Part shown: positions 28,501 through 36,438 of the stretch, one piece after another
Layout: every line of letters begins with the position of its first letter
Position numbering within the stretch: the stretch's first letter is position 1
NCBI RefSeq assembly: GCF_025398735.1
Contig: NZ_CP104694.1
Coordinates: 4,489,001-4,553,000, forward strand
DNA length: 64,000 bases
Direction: 5' to 3'
Origin: Tahibacter amnicola
GTDB lineage: Bacteria > Pseudomonadota > Gammaproteobacteria > Xanthomonadales > Rhodanobacteraceae
The notes under the pieces: generated by a model
Told to the model about the DNA's origin: nothing
The model's database searches: none
The model's input: the letters and a program-made list of their open reading frames with translations, nothing else
Program-made: the position numbers and the translations under genes

Positions 28501-29067
28501 CTACCTGTATGCTTTCTCAACAGTAGCATCGCGCGATCGCATCGTCGTGGACGTATTTTCGATCACCTCCAGGATGTACAGCTCGCCTTCGCCGGCCGAA
28601 CTGCGGTAAGTGATCACCTCCCCCGCACGGCAGCCCAGTAGCATCCAGCACGCCGGCCCCGATGCATCGGGCGGCAAGGTGTCGTCCAACGGCGTACGGC
28701 CGAGCGTGAACGAGCGGAGCTGTCCCTGGGCGTCGACGGCCAGTACCGTGCTGAGGGGGCCGGCGCATTTGCCATGCGGCGTTGCCGTCCACTGTGGCGC
28801 CACTTCCAGCATGCGTTGTTCAAGCCGTCGTATCTCGCACTCGGCGATGGCGCGCTTGAGTTGGACATAGGGCACACTGCCTACCTGTTCCGCGGTGCGG
28901 CGCCGGAGGTCGGCGATCCGGCGGCGCAGCAGCGCCAGCGACTGCGCGGCGCAGGCTGCGGCCCGTTGCAAGGGCAGCACGGGCACGCTCATCGCCGCCA
29001 CGCCGGCAGATCCTGCATGCTCCGCATCCATTCGGTCCGACAACGTCATCGGCCTGAACATTGCCAT
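28501..29067 (-). CDS. GreA/GreB-like protein (coiled-coil plus FKBP-like Gre C-domain)
   Basis: 188 residues from ATG 29067, with aagggg 7 bases upstream. The N-terminal half is helical (LALLRRRIADLRRRTAEQVG and a second helix through RRLEQRMLEVA), in keeping with an antiparallel coiled coil. The C-terminal half has the Gre/Rnk pattern: SGPACWMLLGCRAGEVITY followed by GEGELYILEVIE. Gre factors rescue backtracked RNA polymerase and Rnk-like relatives bind it without cleavage. The acidic tip residues of true GreA were not confirmed, so an RNA-polymerase-binding role is inferred. Confidence 0.6.
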   Translation of the reverse strand: MAMFRPMTLSDRMDAEHAGSAGVAAMSVPVLPLQRAAACAAQSLALLRRRIADLRRRTAEQVGSVPYVQLKRAIAECEIRRLEQRMLEVAPQWTATPHGKCAGPLSTVLAVDAQGQLRSFTLGRTPLDDTLPPDASGPACWMLLGCRAGEVITYRSSAGEGELYILEVIENTSTTMRSRDATVEKAYR

Positions 29068-29331
29068 AGTTCACCCCTTTGTAGACGACAGATAGCTCAG
29101 ACGGGCAAGTGCCCCGGACAAAGCGACTGCAACCGGTGTGCCGGATGATCGGCCGGGCAAGCCGCAGCGATGGCGTGGGGTCCAGCGCGGGCATCCGTGC
29201 AATTCGCGATGGCTGGCTGAGGCGGCGTTGCGGATTGCGCTGCGCGGCAAGCTCAAGTGCGCCGCGCGGTACGGAATCGGCGATGGCATGCGGCGTGCTG
29301 TAAGTCCCGGTATCCCCCGTCAGGTCATCCC

Positions 29332-30618
29332 ATGGACGGCGACGCCGAGACGAGACCGCCACTGCTTCAGCCCGGTAGCACGTGCTGGCGCATCGAAACA
29401 GCCGGTCTTGCCGCTTGCCTGATCGACGCACAGTGCTGTTTTCGCGCCATGCGCGAGGCGCTGTGCCAGGCGCGTCGCTCAGTGTTCCTGCTCGGCTGGG
29501 ACATCGACAGCCGGATGACGCTCACGCCCGAGGACTCCGGCGACGGATTTCCACAGCCGCTGGGGGAATTCTTCGATGCATTGGCGCACGCCAGACCGGA
29601 CCTGAACATCTACCTGTTGTCGTGGGACTACGCCATGCTATTTGCGATGGAGCGCGAATGGCTTCCGGAATACCGTCTGAACCAGCGCACGCACCGGCGG
29701 GTGCACTTTCGCCTCGACAGCGCGCACCCGTTGGGCGCCTCGCACCACCAGAAGGTGCTGGTCATCGACGACGCGCTGGCCTTTGTCGGCGGCCTTGACC
29801 TCACGCGTTGCCGCTGGGACACCACCGAACACGCAGTCCATGATGATCGACGACGCGACGCGGCCGGCAAGCGGTACGCGCCCTTTCACGACGTCCATTT
29901 CCTGGTCGACGGCAACGCCGCCTGCGCCTTGGGTGAGCTGGCGCGCGAGCGCTGGCGCCGGTGCACCGGCGAAACTCTCGCACAGGCGCAGCCGCACCCC
30001 GTCGCATGGCCGCCTTCTGTCACGCCCGACTTCAGGGATGTTCCGGTCGCTATAGCGCGAACCGAGCCGGAATTTCCGCCCTATCCGGCCGTCAACGAAA
30101 TCCAGCGGTTACTCCAGTCCGCCATTCTCGGTGCGCGTGACAGCGTATTTATCGAGAACCAGTACTTCACCTCCAAGCTGATCGGCGATGCTATTGCCAC
30201 GCGACTGCAGGAGTCGAACGGACCGGAAATCGTCGTCATCGCGGCACGCGAGCAATGCGGCTGGCTCGAGCAGAACACGATGGGCGTCCTGCGCAGCCGG
30301 CTGGACCTGCGTCTGCGCGCCGCCGATTCGGGCGGCCGATATCGCACGTATTGCCCGCAGCTGTGTGAAGAGAGCAGCGTTTGCCTCAACGTGCACAGCA
30401 AAGTGCTGATCGTTGACGACACATTCCTCACCATCGGGTCGGCGAATCTCAGCAACCGCTCCCTGTTCCTCGACACGGAATGCAATGTCGCCATTGTCGC
30501 CGACGGCGATCGTGCTATTCAGGAAGGCATTCGTGCCATCCGCGATCGGCTTCTTGCCGAGCACCTTGATACCCCCCTGCTGTTGTCCGGGAGCACCTGC
30601 CGGGAAGCCGGGGCTTGA
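29332..30618 (+). CDS. Phospholipase D-like protein, 5' part of a PLD-DedA gene
   Basis: 428 residues from ATG 29332. Two HKD phosphatidyltransferase motifs are present: HHQKVLVIDD (His139, Lys141) and VHSKVLIVDD (His355, Lys357), each followed by the usual GG or GSAN element. Such proteins are cardiolipin-synthase-like or phospholipase D enzymes at the inner membrane. The natural C-terminus is probably not LSGSTCREAGA. Adding one C to the CCCCCC run at 30572-30577 continues the frame as DTPPAVVREHLPGSRGLIKA into the DedA-like part, giving the PLD-DedA fusion known in many proteobacteria. Confidence 0.88.
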   Translation: MDGDAETRPPLLQPGSTCWRIETAGLAACLIDAQCCFRAMREALCQARRSVFLLGWDIDSRMTLTPEDSGDGFPQPLGEFFDALAHARPDLNIYLLSWDYAMLFAMEREWLPEYRLNQRTHRRVHFRLDSAHPLGASHHQKVLVIDDALAFVGGLDLTRCRWDTTEHAVHDDRRRDAAGKRYAPFHDVHFLVDGNAACALGELARERWRRCTGETLAQAQPHPVAWPPSVTPDFRDVPVAIARTEPEFPPYPAVNEIQRLLQSAILGARDSVFIENQYFTSKLIGDAIATRLQESNGPEIVVIAAREQCGWLEQNTMGVLRSRLDLRLRAADSGGRYRTYCPQLCEESSVCLNVHSKVLIVDDTFLTIGSANLSNRSLFLDTECNVAIVADGDRAIQEGIRAIRDRLLAEHLDTPLLLSGSTCREAGA

Positions 30619-31472
30619 TCAAGGCGATTGAAGCACTGCGCCGCGACGGTCGGAGTCTGGCTCCCGTTTCCCTGACGGTGCAAGCCGAGGTGGATGCGCT
30701 GGTTCCAGGGCATGCGGTAATCGACCCGGAGCGGCCGTTGGATCCGCGTACGCTGGTACAGGATCTCCTCGCGCATGAAGACCGGCGTCCGGTCGCGCGA
30801 CGGTTGACGCGATGGGTCATCTTCATGGCCTGGGCGGCGGCGTTGCTTGCGCTATGGCTGGCGACGCCATTGCGGGAGTGGATGGACGGCCCTGCCCTGG
30901 TTGCATCGGCACGTGGACTGGGGACATCACCCGTCGCACCCTTGCTGGCGGTGTTGATCTTCGTCGCCGGCAGCCTGGTCTTTTTTCCCTTCAACGCCAT
31001 GGTCGTGCTGAGCGTGATTGCGCTGGGCCCCGTCTCCGGCGCGGGCTGCGCATTGATCGGAGGCCTTTGCGGCGCGAGCGTGACGTATGAAATCGGCCGG
31101 CGCATTGGTCGCGACACCTTGCATCATTGGCTCGGTGCGCGATTTCACCACTATTCCCGACGGTTTCGCACACGCGGCCTGTTGGCCATCCTGGCGGTTC
31201 GACTGCTGCCAGTGGCGCCATTCACCCTGGTCAATCTTCTGGCTGGTGCCGCCAACGTGCGGCGCGTCGACTTTATCGCCGGCACCCTGTTAGGCATCGT
31301 GCCCGGCGTCATACTCGCGGCGCTCGTCGTGGACAGCGCCATCGCGGCACTGCGTGAACCACGCTTCGGCAACTACCTCGTGTTCGTGGTGGCCGCGATC
31401 ACGCTGGTGGGAGCGACGGTAATGATGCAACGCTGGCTGAGTCGCCGCCTGCGCCGGTCGGAGGGCAGGTAA
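30615..31472 (+). CDS. DedA/VTT-domain membrane protein, 3' part of a PLD-DedA gene
   Basis: As annotated it would start at TTG 30615, overlapping the PLD stop. Its first 60 residues (IKAIEALRRDGRSL, DPERPLDPRTLV) are the linker that normally joins PLD and DedA domains in a fused protein, so this is likely the second half of a single frame-broken gene. Hydrophobic segments follow: an N-terminal helix and a VTT/SNARE-associated domain with VFFPFNAMVVLSVIALGP and AVRLLPVAPFTLVNLLAGA, ending in a basic tail. DedA-like proteins move or flip phospholipids. The next gene overlaps by one base. Confidence 0.85.
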   Translation: MIKAIEALRRDGRSLAPVSLTVQAEVDALVPGHAVIDPERPLDPRTLVQDLLAHEDRRPVARRLTRWVIFMAWAAALLALWLATPLREWMDGPALVASARGLGTSPVAPLLAVLIFVAGSLVFFPFNAMVVLSVIALGPVSGAGCALIGGLCGASVTYEIGRRIGRDTLHHWLGARFHHYSRRFRTRGLLAILAVRLLPVAPFTLVNLLAGAANVRRVDFIAGTLLGIVPGVILAALVVDSAIAALREPRFGNYLVFVVAAITLVGATVMMQRWLSRRLRRSEGR

Positions 31473-32218
31473 TGCGCGTGGCAACTTACAACATTCACGC
31501 TGGCGTCGGCACCGATGGAAGACACGACATCGAGCGCATATGCACCGTGATCGAGGAAATCGGTGCCGACGTCCTTGCATTGCAGGAAGTGGAGCTGCAC
31601 GACGCCGAACACGGTGCCATCGCCCTGTTGTCGCAGCGCTACTATGAAATTGGTTCGTCGCCGGTCTTCACCAAACGGGGGCACCCCTACGGCAACCTGT
31701 TGCTCAGCCGGTTTCCCATCTCACACATCCGTCACTTGTCGCTGTGCGTCATGGGCTGCGAGCCGCGCGGCGCCGTCGACGTGGACCTGGACGCCCCTGG
31801 AGGACTGCGGGTCATTGCCACGCATCTGGGCTTGAGCCCGGGCGAGCGGCGTGACCAGGTACGCCGGCTGCTGCGCGCGTGCAAGGAACCGCAGGTCAGC
31901 GCGGGCTTGACCGTACTCCTGGGCGACCTGAACGAGTGGCTGATGTGGGGGCGACCGCTGCGGTGGCTGCACCGGCATTTCGGCGAAACGCCGGGATACC
32001 GCACATTTCCGACGTTTTATCCGCTGCTCGCGCTGGATCGGATCTGGGTCGCTCCGCGATCCGCCCTTATCGCCTCATGGGTGCACTCAACCCGTACCGC
32101 ACGCCGTGCGTCGGATCATCTGCCGTTGGTCGCCGATCTCCTGTTGCCCGACCTCACCACAGACGCAGCGCCGGAAGCAGCAGGCCGAAGCAGCAGGCCG
32201 CCGTCACGCCTGCGTTGA
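31472..32218 (+). CDS. Endonuclease/exonuclease/phosphatase family protein
   Basis: 248 residues. The start overlaps the DedA stop (TAATG). Family motifs are all present: TYNIHAGVG at the N-terminus, ADVLALQEVE with the metal-binding Glu, THLGL, LLGDLNEW and the C-terminal SDHLPLVADL with its catalytic Asp-His. Together with PLD and DedA parts upstream it forms a three-part lipid-related unit found in several proteobacteria, where this domain could act as a phosphodiesterase on lipids or nucleotides. The last 15 bases overlap the convergent cupin gene. Confidence 0.88.
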   Translation: MRVATYNIHAGVGTDGRHDIERICTVIEEIGADVLALQEVELHDAEHGAIALLSQRYYEIGSSPVFTKRGHPYGNLLLSRFPISHIRHLSLCVMGCEPRGAVDVDLDAPGGLRVIATHLGLSPGERRDQVRRLLRACKEPQVSAGLTVLLGDLNEWLMWGRPLRWLHRHFGETPGYRTFPTFYPLLALDRIWVAPRSALIASWVHSTRTARRASDHLPLVADLLLPDLTTDAAPEAAGRSSRPPSRLR

Positions 32219-32554
32219 ACCGATTCGTGCGTCATCGTCCGGATGCAGGTGCACGGCCAGCCACAGGGCATCGGCCGAAACCCGTTGCACGGTGTGCGGT
32301 GTCGACGCCGGCAGGAACACGTAGTCGCCGACCGTAAGCTCGACCACACGATCGTCGATGAGCAGCGTGGCCTCGCCGCGCAGCAGCACGACCCATTCAT
32401 CCTGCGTCTGCACGTAGGGGGTTGGCGTGACCACTCCGGAACTGACGATACGTTCGACGACGAGATTGCGATGCCGCAGCAGCACGTCAAATCGTTCGCC
32501 CGACCGGGGTGGCAGAGCGTCGCCAAAGAAGTTGCCGGAAGCCTGTTCGCTCAT
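32204..32554 (-). CDS. Small cupin-domain protein
   Basis: 116 residues from ATG 32554 (MSEQASGNFFGD). A single cupin barrel: the first motif region contains QTQDEWVVLLRGEATLLIDD and the second has VGDYVFLPASTPHTVQRV. One of the usual motif-1 histidines is replaced (TQDEW), while motif 2 keeps PxxxPH. Members are often metal-dependent or sugar-binding; the function is unknown. It overlaps the end of the convergent gene by 15 bases. Confidence 0.75.
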   Translation of the reverse strand: MSEQASGNFFGDALPPRSGERFDVLLRHRNLVVERIVSSGVVTPTPYVQTQDEWVVLLRGEATLLIDDRVVELTVGDYVFLPASTPHTVQRVSADALWLAVHLHPDDDARIGSTQA

Positions 32555-32572
32555 GGATGTCACGCCGTGCAC

Positions 32573-33811
32573 TCACATATCGAAACCATCCGCGAAGATA
32601 CGCTCATAGGCTTCCGTCGCGCCACGGTCGCAGCGCCCGCCGGACCGGCGCGGCAGCCCATGCGCATCCACCGGCTCGCAGTGCGGTGCGCCGGACGGGA
32701 GTGCTGGATCGCCCGTATCGAACGCCGGGCTGGTCACCATCGGCGGCTGGGTATCGATGTCCCCCAGGTACAGGGCCAGCGGCATCAGCTGAGGATTGAG
32801 AATATTTGCCGCAGATCCAAACAGATCGCCTGTCGACGGCGATACGTTGCAGGCCGTTCCGATATTGCCGATGAGGTTGTAACCGGCAGAAACCAGGGTG
32901 CCAGGCGCGGCGACGCAGTCGGGATTGTTGGCTCCACCGGTTACGACGCTCAGATCCGCATTGCCGGCAAGTATCGAGTTGGACATTTGCACCGACAGCG
33001 CGGAAACCAGGGCCCCGTCGCCGGAGCCGTTGAAATCCGCGTCGGTGACAGTCTCGGTGACAGTGACGTTGTTGAGCATCGCCGGCCCGTCAAAGCGCGC
33101 GAATCCGCCATCCGTGAAGCTCTCGTTGCCGTTGAAGGTGGCATTGCGCAACGTGGCCGTCGTGGCACCCACGTAACGGATCGCGCCTCCACCTGGCCCT
33201 GCCGGGTCTGTTGCGGCATTTGCGTGGAACGTCACACGGTCGATCGAAAGCGCACCTTCCGCGTAGATCGCCCCGCCCGTGGACGCCTCATTGTTGGACA
33301 GCATGCTCTGCGACAGCTGCACAGAGGCGCCGGCCCGCACGCGAATCCCGCCTCCTGTTGCGCCGCCACCATCGCGCAATGTAAGGCCGCTCATGATGAC
33401 CGACACCGTTGTCGCGTTGGCATCACCGATGTCCAGGACACGTTCGTCCCGGTCGCCGCGCAGCGTGGTCGTTTGCGCGTCGTCACCGCGCAGCTCGATG
33501 AAGGCGGCGCGCAGGTCAAGGTCACCACCCGCATTGTTGTCTTCGTTGACCGCCACACGAGTGATGCGGTATGTGCCGCTGGGCACGTCAATGCGCGTGT
33601 AGGGCGCCGCGAGCCCCCGTCCGCATTCTCCAGGGGCCATTCCCGAGGGCTGTCCCGTGTTTGCTGCCGTGATCGCTTCGCGCAACGAGCAGGCGCCATC
33701 GTTGGCAACCACGTCGTCGACCACCGACACCGTTATCGTGGCAGCCCCGACACCGGTCGAAACCAAGGCGGCTGCGAGAATTGCCGTCTGAAACCAATGA
33801 CACCGATGCAT
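32573..33811 (-). CDS. Secreted CSLREA-domain, beta-helix-like protein with IFxDGF tail
   Basis: 412 residues with a signal peptide ending near GVGA. ACSLREAITAAN (about 41-52) is the CSLREA motif of large secreted beta-helix proteins. The middle (about 120-300) has repeating strand/turn units rich in N, G and T, as in polymorphic or parallel beta-helix repeats, and RCDRGATEAYE near the end matches the choice-of-anchor region of this class. It ends ERIFADGFDM, the tail shared with the chitin operon proteins and the subtilase. Surface or extracellular location is likely; ligand unknown. Confidence 0.8.
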   Translation of the reverse strand: MHRCHWFQTAILAAALVSTGVGAATITVSVVDDVVANDGACSLREAITAANTGQPSGMAPGECGRGLAAPYTRIDVPSGTYRITRVAVNEDNNAGGDLDLRAAFIELRGDDAQTTTLRGDRDERVLDIGDANATTVSVIMSGLTLRDGGGATGGGIRVRAGASVQLSQSMLSNNEASTGGAIYAEGALSIDRVTFHANAATDPAGPGGGAIRYVGATTATLRNATFNGNESFTDGGFARFDGPAMLNNVTVTETVTDADFNGSGDGALVSALSVQMSNSILAGNADLSVVTGGANNPDCVAAPGTLVSAGYNLIGNIGTACNVSPSTGDLFGSAANILNPQLMPLALYLGDIDTQPPMVTSPAFDTGDPALPSGAPHCEPVDAHGLPRRSGGRCDRGATEAYERIFADGFDM

Positions 33812-34211
33812 GAGCCCTCCTCGGCACTGCCAGGACGTCGGACGCCGATCACCTTGGCTTCGCGCAGTGTGTTCTACACCTCCCGCCGGAAGAGGATGTG
33901 ATGCGGATCAATTGATCGCCAGATACCGCACGATCTCCGGAGCAGTCCTGCGAGGTCACCGGCCGTCCGCGGCAATCCTTGCTGTAGTGGCTTTGCCGTG
34001 CAGGCGAAACACACCCGTCATCGACGATTCGTACCGTATTGGCCGATAACGAGACTCCCGTCAGGTTCGAGCTGGTCAATGCGCAGGAGTCAATTCGCAA
34101 CGCGTGTCGCAGACGCTGAGACCGCAGCCTGCGAAACTTGTGATGTGGGTGATCAATCAGCGTTCGCACCGATCTGCACCGACGGTTCGTTAAAGAGACG
34201 TTAGGAGATTA
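33812..34211. other. Intergenic region without recognised gene
   Basis: 400 bases between the CSLREA gene start and the promoter of the small-ORF transcript. Short frames exist on both strands, but none has a ribosome site or family resemblance. It must hold the minus-strand promoter of the CSLREA gene. Confidence 0.35.
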
Positions 34212-34242
34212 TTCACCTTACGCGACAAGGGGTCTGTATAAT
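34212..34242 (+). promoter_or_regulatory. Sigma-70-like promoter of the structured leader
   Basis: A perfect TATAAT (34237-34242) follows TTCACC (34212-34217) with a 19-base spacer. This is an unusually strong -10 for this GC-rich genome. Transcription would start near 34249, ahead of a chain of stem-loops and a 67-codon ORF. Confidence 0.55.
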
Positions 34243-34248
34243 CAGCGT

Positions 34249-34496
34249 TCTCGGCCGCCGTCTGGACGGCCGAAGCAAGCTCGAAACTTCGAGCATTCTG
34301 TGCCGATCGGCACATCGTAACGCCTCCGGACACACCGACTTCGTCGGTTTACTCATGGAAGAGCGACTTCGTTCGCTCCTGTAGCAACGAATGCTGGCGA
34401 CAGCCATTTCGAAGCTCCCGACTCACGCAGCGGCTCTCCGGTGCGACGGAATCGTGCGCCTTCGCGATGACTCGCCGGCTCATTGGAAAATATACT
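34249..34496 (+). ncRNA. Highly structured 5' leader RNA with at least five tandem stem-loops
   Basis: Consecutive inverted repeats can be read in the sequence: 34252-34272 (CCGTC/GACGG core), 34279-34294 (GCTCGAA/TTCGAGC), 34299-34314 (a perfect 16-bp palindrome TGTGCCGATCGGCACA), 34334-34348 (ACCGAC-ttc-GTCGGT), 34361-34378 (GAGCGA/TCGCTC) and 34451-34468 (ATCGTG/CGCGAT). They fill the about 245 bases between a TATAAT promoter and the ATG at 34497. This may be a regulatory leader (thermosensor, protein-binding or riboswitch-like) or a stable RNA. I do not recognise a known class. Confidence 0.5.
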
Positions 34497-34700
34497 ATGT
34501 TTACTTTTATTGATCTAAACCGTAATCCGTCCGTCGGTACGTCGCGTCGTCGTCACTACGCCGGCACCTACCGCTCCCGCGACACCTACAAGCGTCCGGC
34601 CCGGTATGCCAAGACCGACCTGACCGACTTCTTCCCCCTCGCCGCCGAAGCGGTCGAACCGACCGAGCCGTCGGCTGCCACCGAGGCGACACAGGCGTAG
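34497..34700 (+). CDS. Small basic protein with strongly biased codons, unknown
   Basis: 67 residues starting MFTFIDLNRNPSVGTSRRRH. The middle is rich in R, Y and K, the end in acidic and Ala/Thr/Pro residues (EPTEPSAATEATQA). After an AT-rich start (ttt act ttt att gat), the codons are those of highly expressed genes (cgt, ggt, ttc, tac, acc, aag, ctg). With the strong promoter and the perfect terminator this suggests abundant expression. No signal peptide. I know no family; nucleic-acid or ribosome binding is only a guess from the charge. Confidence 0.55.
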   Translation: MFTFIDLNRNPSVGTSRRRHYAGTYRSRDTYKRPARYAKTDLTDFFPLAAEAVEPTEPSAATEATQA

Positions 34701-34777
34701 TTCCACCAATGCGCTTTGGCGCTGAAGCCAGCCAACCGCTCGCAAGCTCGCCTGACTGACGGCGCCAACGCAACAAC

Positions 34778-34814
34778 ACACGCCGGCCATCCGAAAGGGT
34801 GGCCGGCGTTTTTC
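34778..34814 (+). terminator. Rho-independent terminator of the small-ORF transcript
   Basis: A stem of about 12 bp (outer arms 34781-34789 and 34800-34808) is capped by a GAAA tetraloop and followed by a run of five T (34809-34813). This ends the transcript that carries the structured leader and the 67-codon ORF. Confidence 0.9.
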
Positions 34815-34888
34815 ATGATGGCGGATGCCCGCCAGACAGGGGACCGGGCCCCGGCAACACCAGTCGTGAATGGGTGATCAGAAGCCCT

Positions 34889-35770
34889 TCACGGCATAGC
34901 GCCGGCCGATTTCTGCTCGTCGGCCAGACGCTTCTCCAGCCGGTCCGCTGCGCCCTCTGCATAGGAACGACAGGCACCGGCAGCATGCAATGCCTCCGGC
35001 TCTCCACGGTCCTTGCGCGCGATTCGTTCGAAGAATCCACTCGCTTCTGGATGAGGCGTGATCAACAGGTCACACGGCAGGTTCTTCAGCATTTCCAGCC
35101 CCCGACGGAAGTCGGCCACGCGATGGGGATGTGCCGGATCGCCGTAGCGATACGAGGGGGCGCCCATTGCCGTCAGGCTGTCGGCGTAGACCATCTCAAG
35201 ACACTGTTCCCCTTCGCAGCTTTGCCAGGTCCAGGTGGTGCTACCCGGTGTGTGGCCCGGCGTGGCGTGCGCGGTGAAAGCATTCGGCCCGATCCGGATC
35301 GTCTCGCCGTCAGCAACCACGCTGACCGGCGAAACAGCGGGAAACGTCGCGGCCAGGCCGTGCTGGGGATCACTGGCGTCATCACCGCCGGATTTCAGAA
35401 GTACGGCGGAATGCGCACTCGCATGGACGACCGCACCGCTATCCCTCACCAGCTTCGCGATACCACCGGCGTGGTCGTGGTGCGCGTGCGAGTTGAGCAC
35501 AATCCGTACGTCTTCGATCTTGAAGCCCAGCGAGCGGATATTGGCCTCGATCAGGTCCGCATTCTCCGCCATGGGAACGTCGATCAACACATGCCCCTTT
35601 GGCGAGGTGATCAGCAGTGCCGTCAGACCCTGCGATCCCACATAGTACGTATCGCCGTGCACCCGGAATGGCTTGTGTGGCTGGCTCCAGGACGGTGGAA
35701 TCGTATTCTCGGGCGGTGTCGCCGGCGTAGCGCCGGCGAGCACCGCCAGTATGGGCATCATCGTGAGCAT
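34889..35770 (-). CDS. Subclass B3 metallo-beta-lactamase
   Basis: 293 residues with an N-terminal signal-like segment (MLTMMPILAVLAG). The zinc site pattern of subclass B3 is complete: SHAHHDHAGG (His116, His118, Asp120, His121 in BBL numbering), the third His in ATPGHTPGST, and the last in LLITPHPEASG. VYADSLTAMG matches the B3 region after strand 8. It would be a periplasmic carbapenem-hydrolysing enzyme by family, similar in kind to chromosomal B3 enzymes of environmental Xanthomonadales. Actual substrate range cannot be inferred from the sequence. No mobile-element marks lie near it, so it looks like a resident gene. Confidence 0.88.
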   Translation of the reverse strand: MLTMMPILAVLAGATPATPPENTIPPSWSQPHKPFRVHGDTYYVGSQGLTALLITSPKGHVLIDVPMAENADLIEANIRSLGFKIEDVRIVLNSHAHHDHAGGIAKLVRDSGAVVHASAHSAVLLKSGGDDASDPQHGLAATFPAVSPVSVVADGETIRIGPNAFTAHATPGHTPGSTTWTWQSCEGEQCLEMVYADSLTAMGAPSYRYGDPAHPHRVADFRRGLEMLKNLPCDLLITPHPEASGFFERIARKDRGEPEALHAAGACRSYAEGAADRLEKRLADEQKSAGAMP

Positions 35771-35955
35771 ATCGACCTCATCAGACTGGGGCCGTGATCA
35801 TACGCGGCAAGCGACTCGGAAAATGGCGGGGAACCGCCGGCGGAGTGGCATTTGGCGGGCAAGCATCCGGCACATTTCGCGCGCTGCACGCCGGACGCGC
35901 TGGCATGCAATCGGCCGGCACACTAGGATCCGCCTGAAGCAGCGGAGGCAGGCGC

Positions 35956-36438
35956 ATGACGACTCATCTGATCGGTCCAGCATCGCCCAACCGGTCCCTG
36001 CCGGCCGTCACGGTCGTTCCTGTCCTGCACTACGCCAACGTCAATGAAGCGGCGCGGTGGCTATGCCAGGCATTTGGGTTCGTGGAGCGACTGCGGATCG
36101 GGGATCATCGGATCCAGCTGTCCGTAGGGGACGGCGCCGTGGTGGTCGCCAGCCGCCCGGCATCCGCGACGGAAATGCCCACGGCGCATTCAGTCATGGT
36201 CCGCGTCATCGACGTCGATGCCCACCTGGCGCATGCCCTGGAGCAGGGTGCGCGCGTCATTGCAGAAGCAAACACGTACCCCTACGGCGAGCGCCAATAT
36301 ACGGCCGTCGATATCGGCGGCCATGTGTGGACGTTCTCCCAGACCGTCGTGGACGCCGATCCCGCCTCCTGGGGCGGCGTCCTGCTGGCAAGCGAGAGCG
36401 GGGCCGCCAGCGACAACAGTATCAACGAGCGGAATTGA
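35956..36438 (+). CDS. VOC-superfamily (glyoxalase/bleomycin-resistance-like) protein
   Basis: 160 residues; ggaggcag precedes the ATG. One beta-alpha-beta-beta-beta module pair is visible: VVPVLHYANVNEAARWLCQA, then FVERLRI, and later MVRVIDVDAHLAHALEQGARVI and YGERQYTAVDIGGHVWTFSQ. This is the phenazine/bleomycin-type VOC layout, where the pocket binds metal or small molecules. Function unknown. The gene end overlaps the convergent DUF6940 gene by 17 bases. Confidence 0.82.
   Translation: MTTHLIGPASPNRSLPAVTVVPVLHYANVNEAARWLCQAFGFVERLRIGDHRIQLSVGDGAVVVASRPASATEMPTAHSVMVRVIDVDAHLAHALEQGARVIAEANTYPYGERQYTAVDIGGHVWTFSQTVVDADPASWGGVLLASESGAASDNSINERN

Noticed and set aside
34249..34814. tmRNA or another known stable RNA
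   Set aside because: No tRNA-like ends, no tag-peptide context and no T-loop-like 3' sequence; treated as an unknown structured leader instead.
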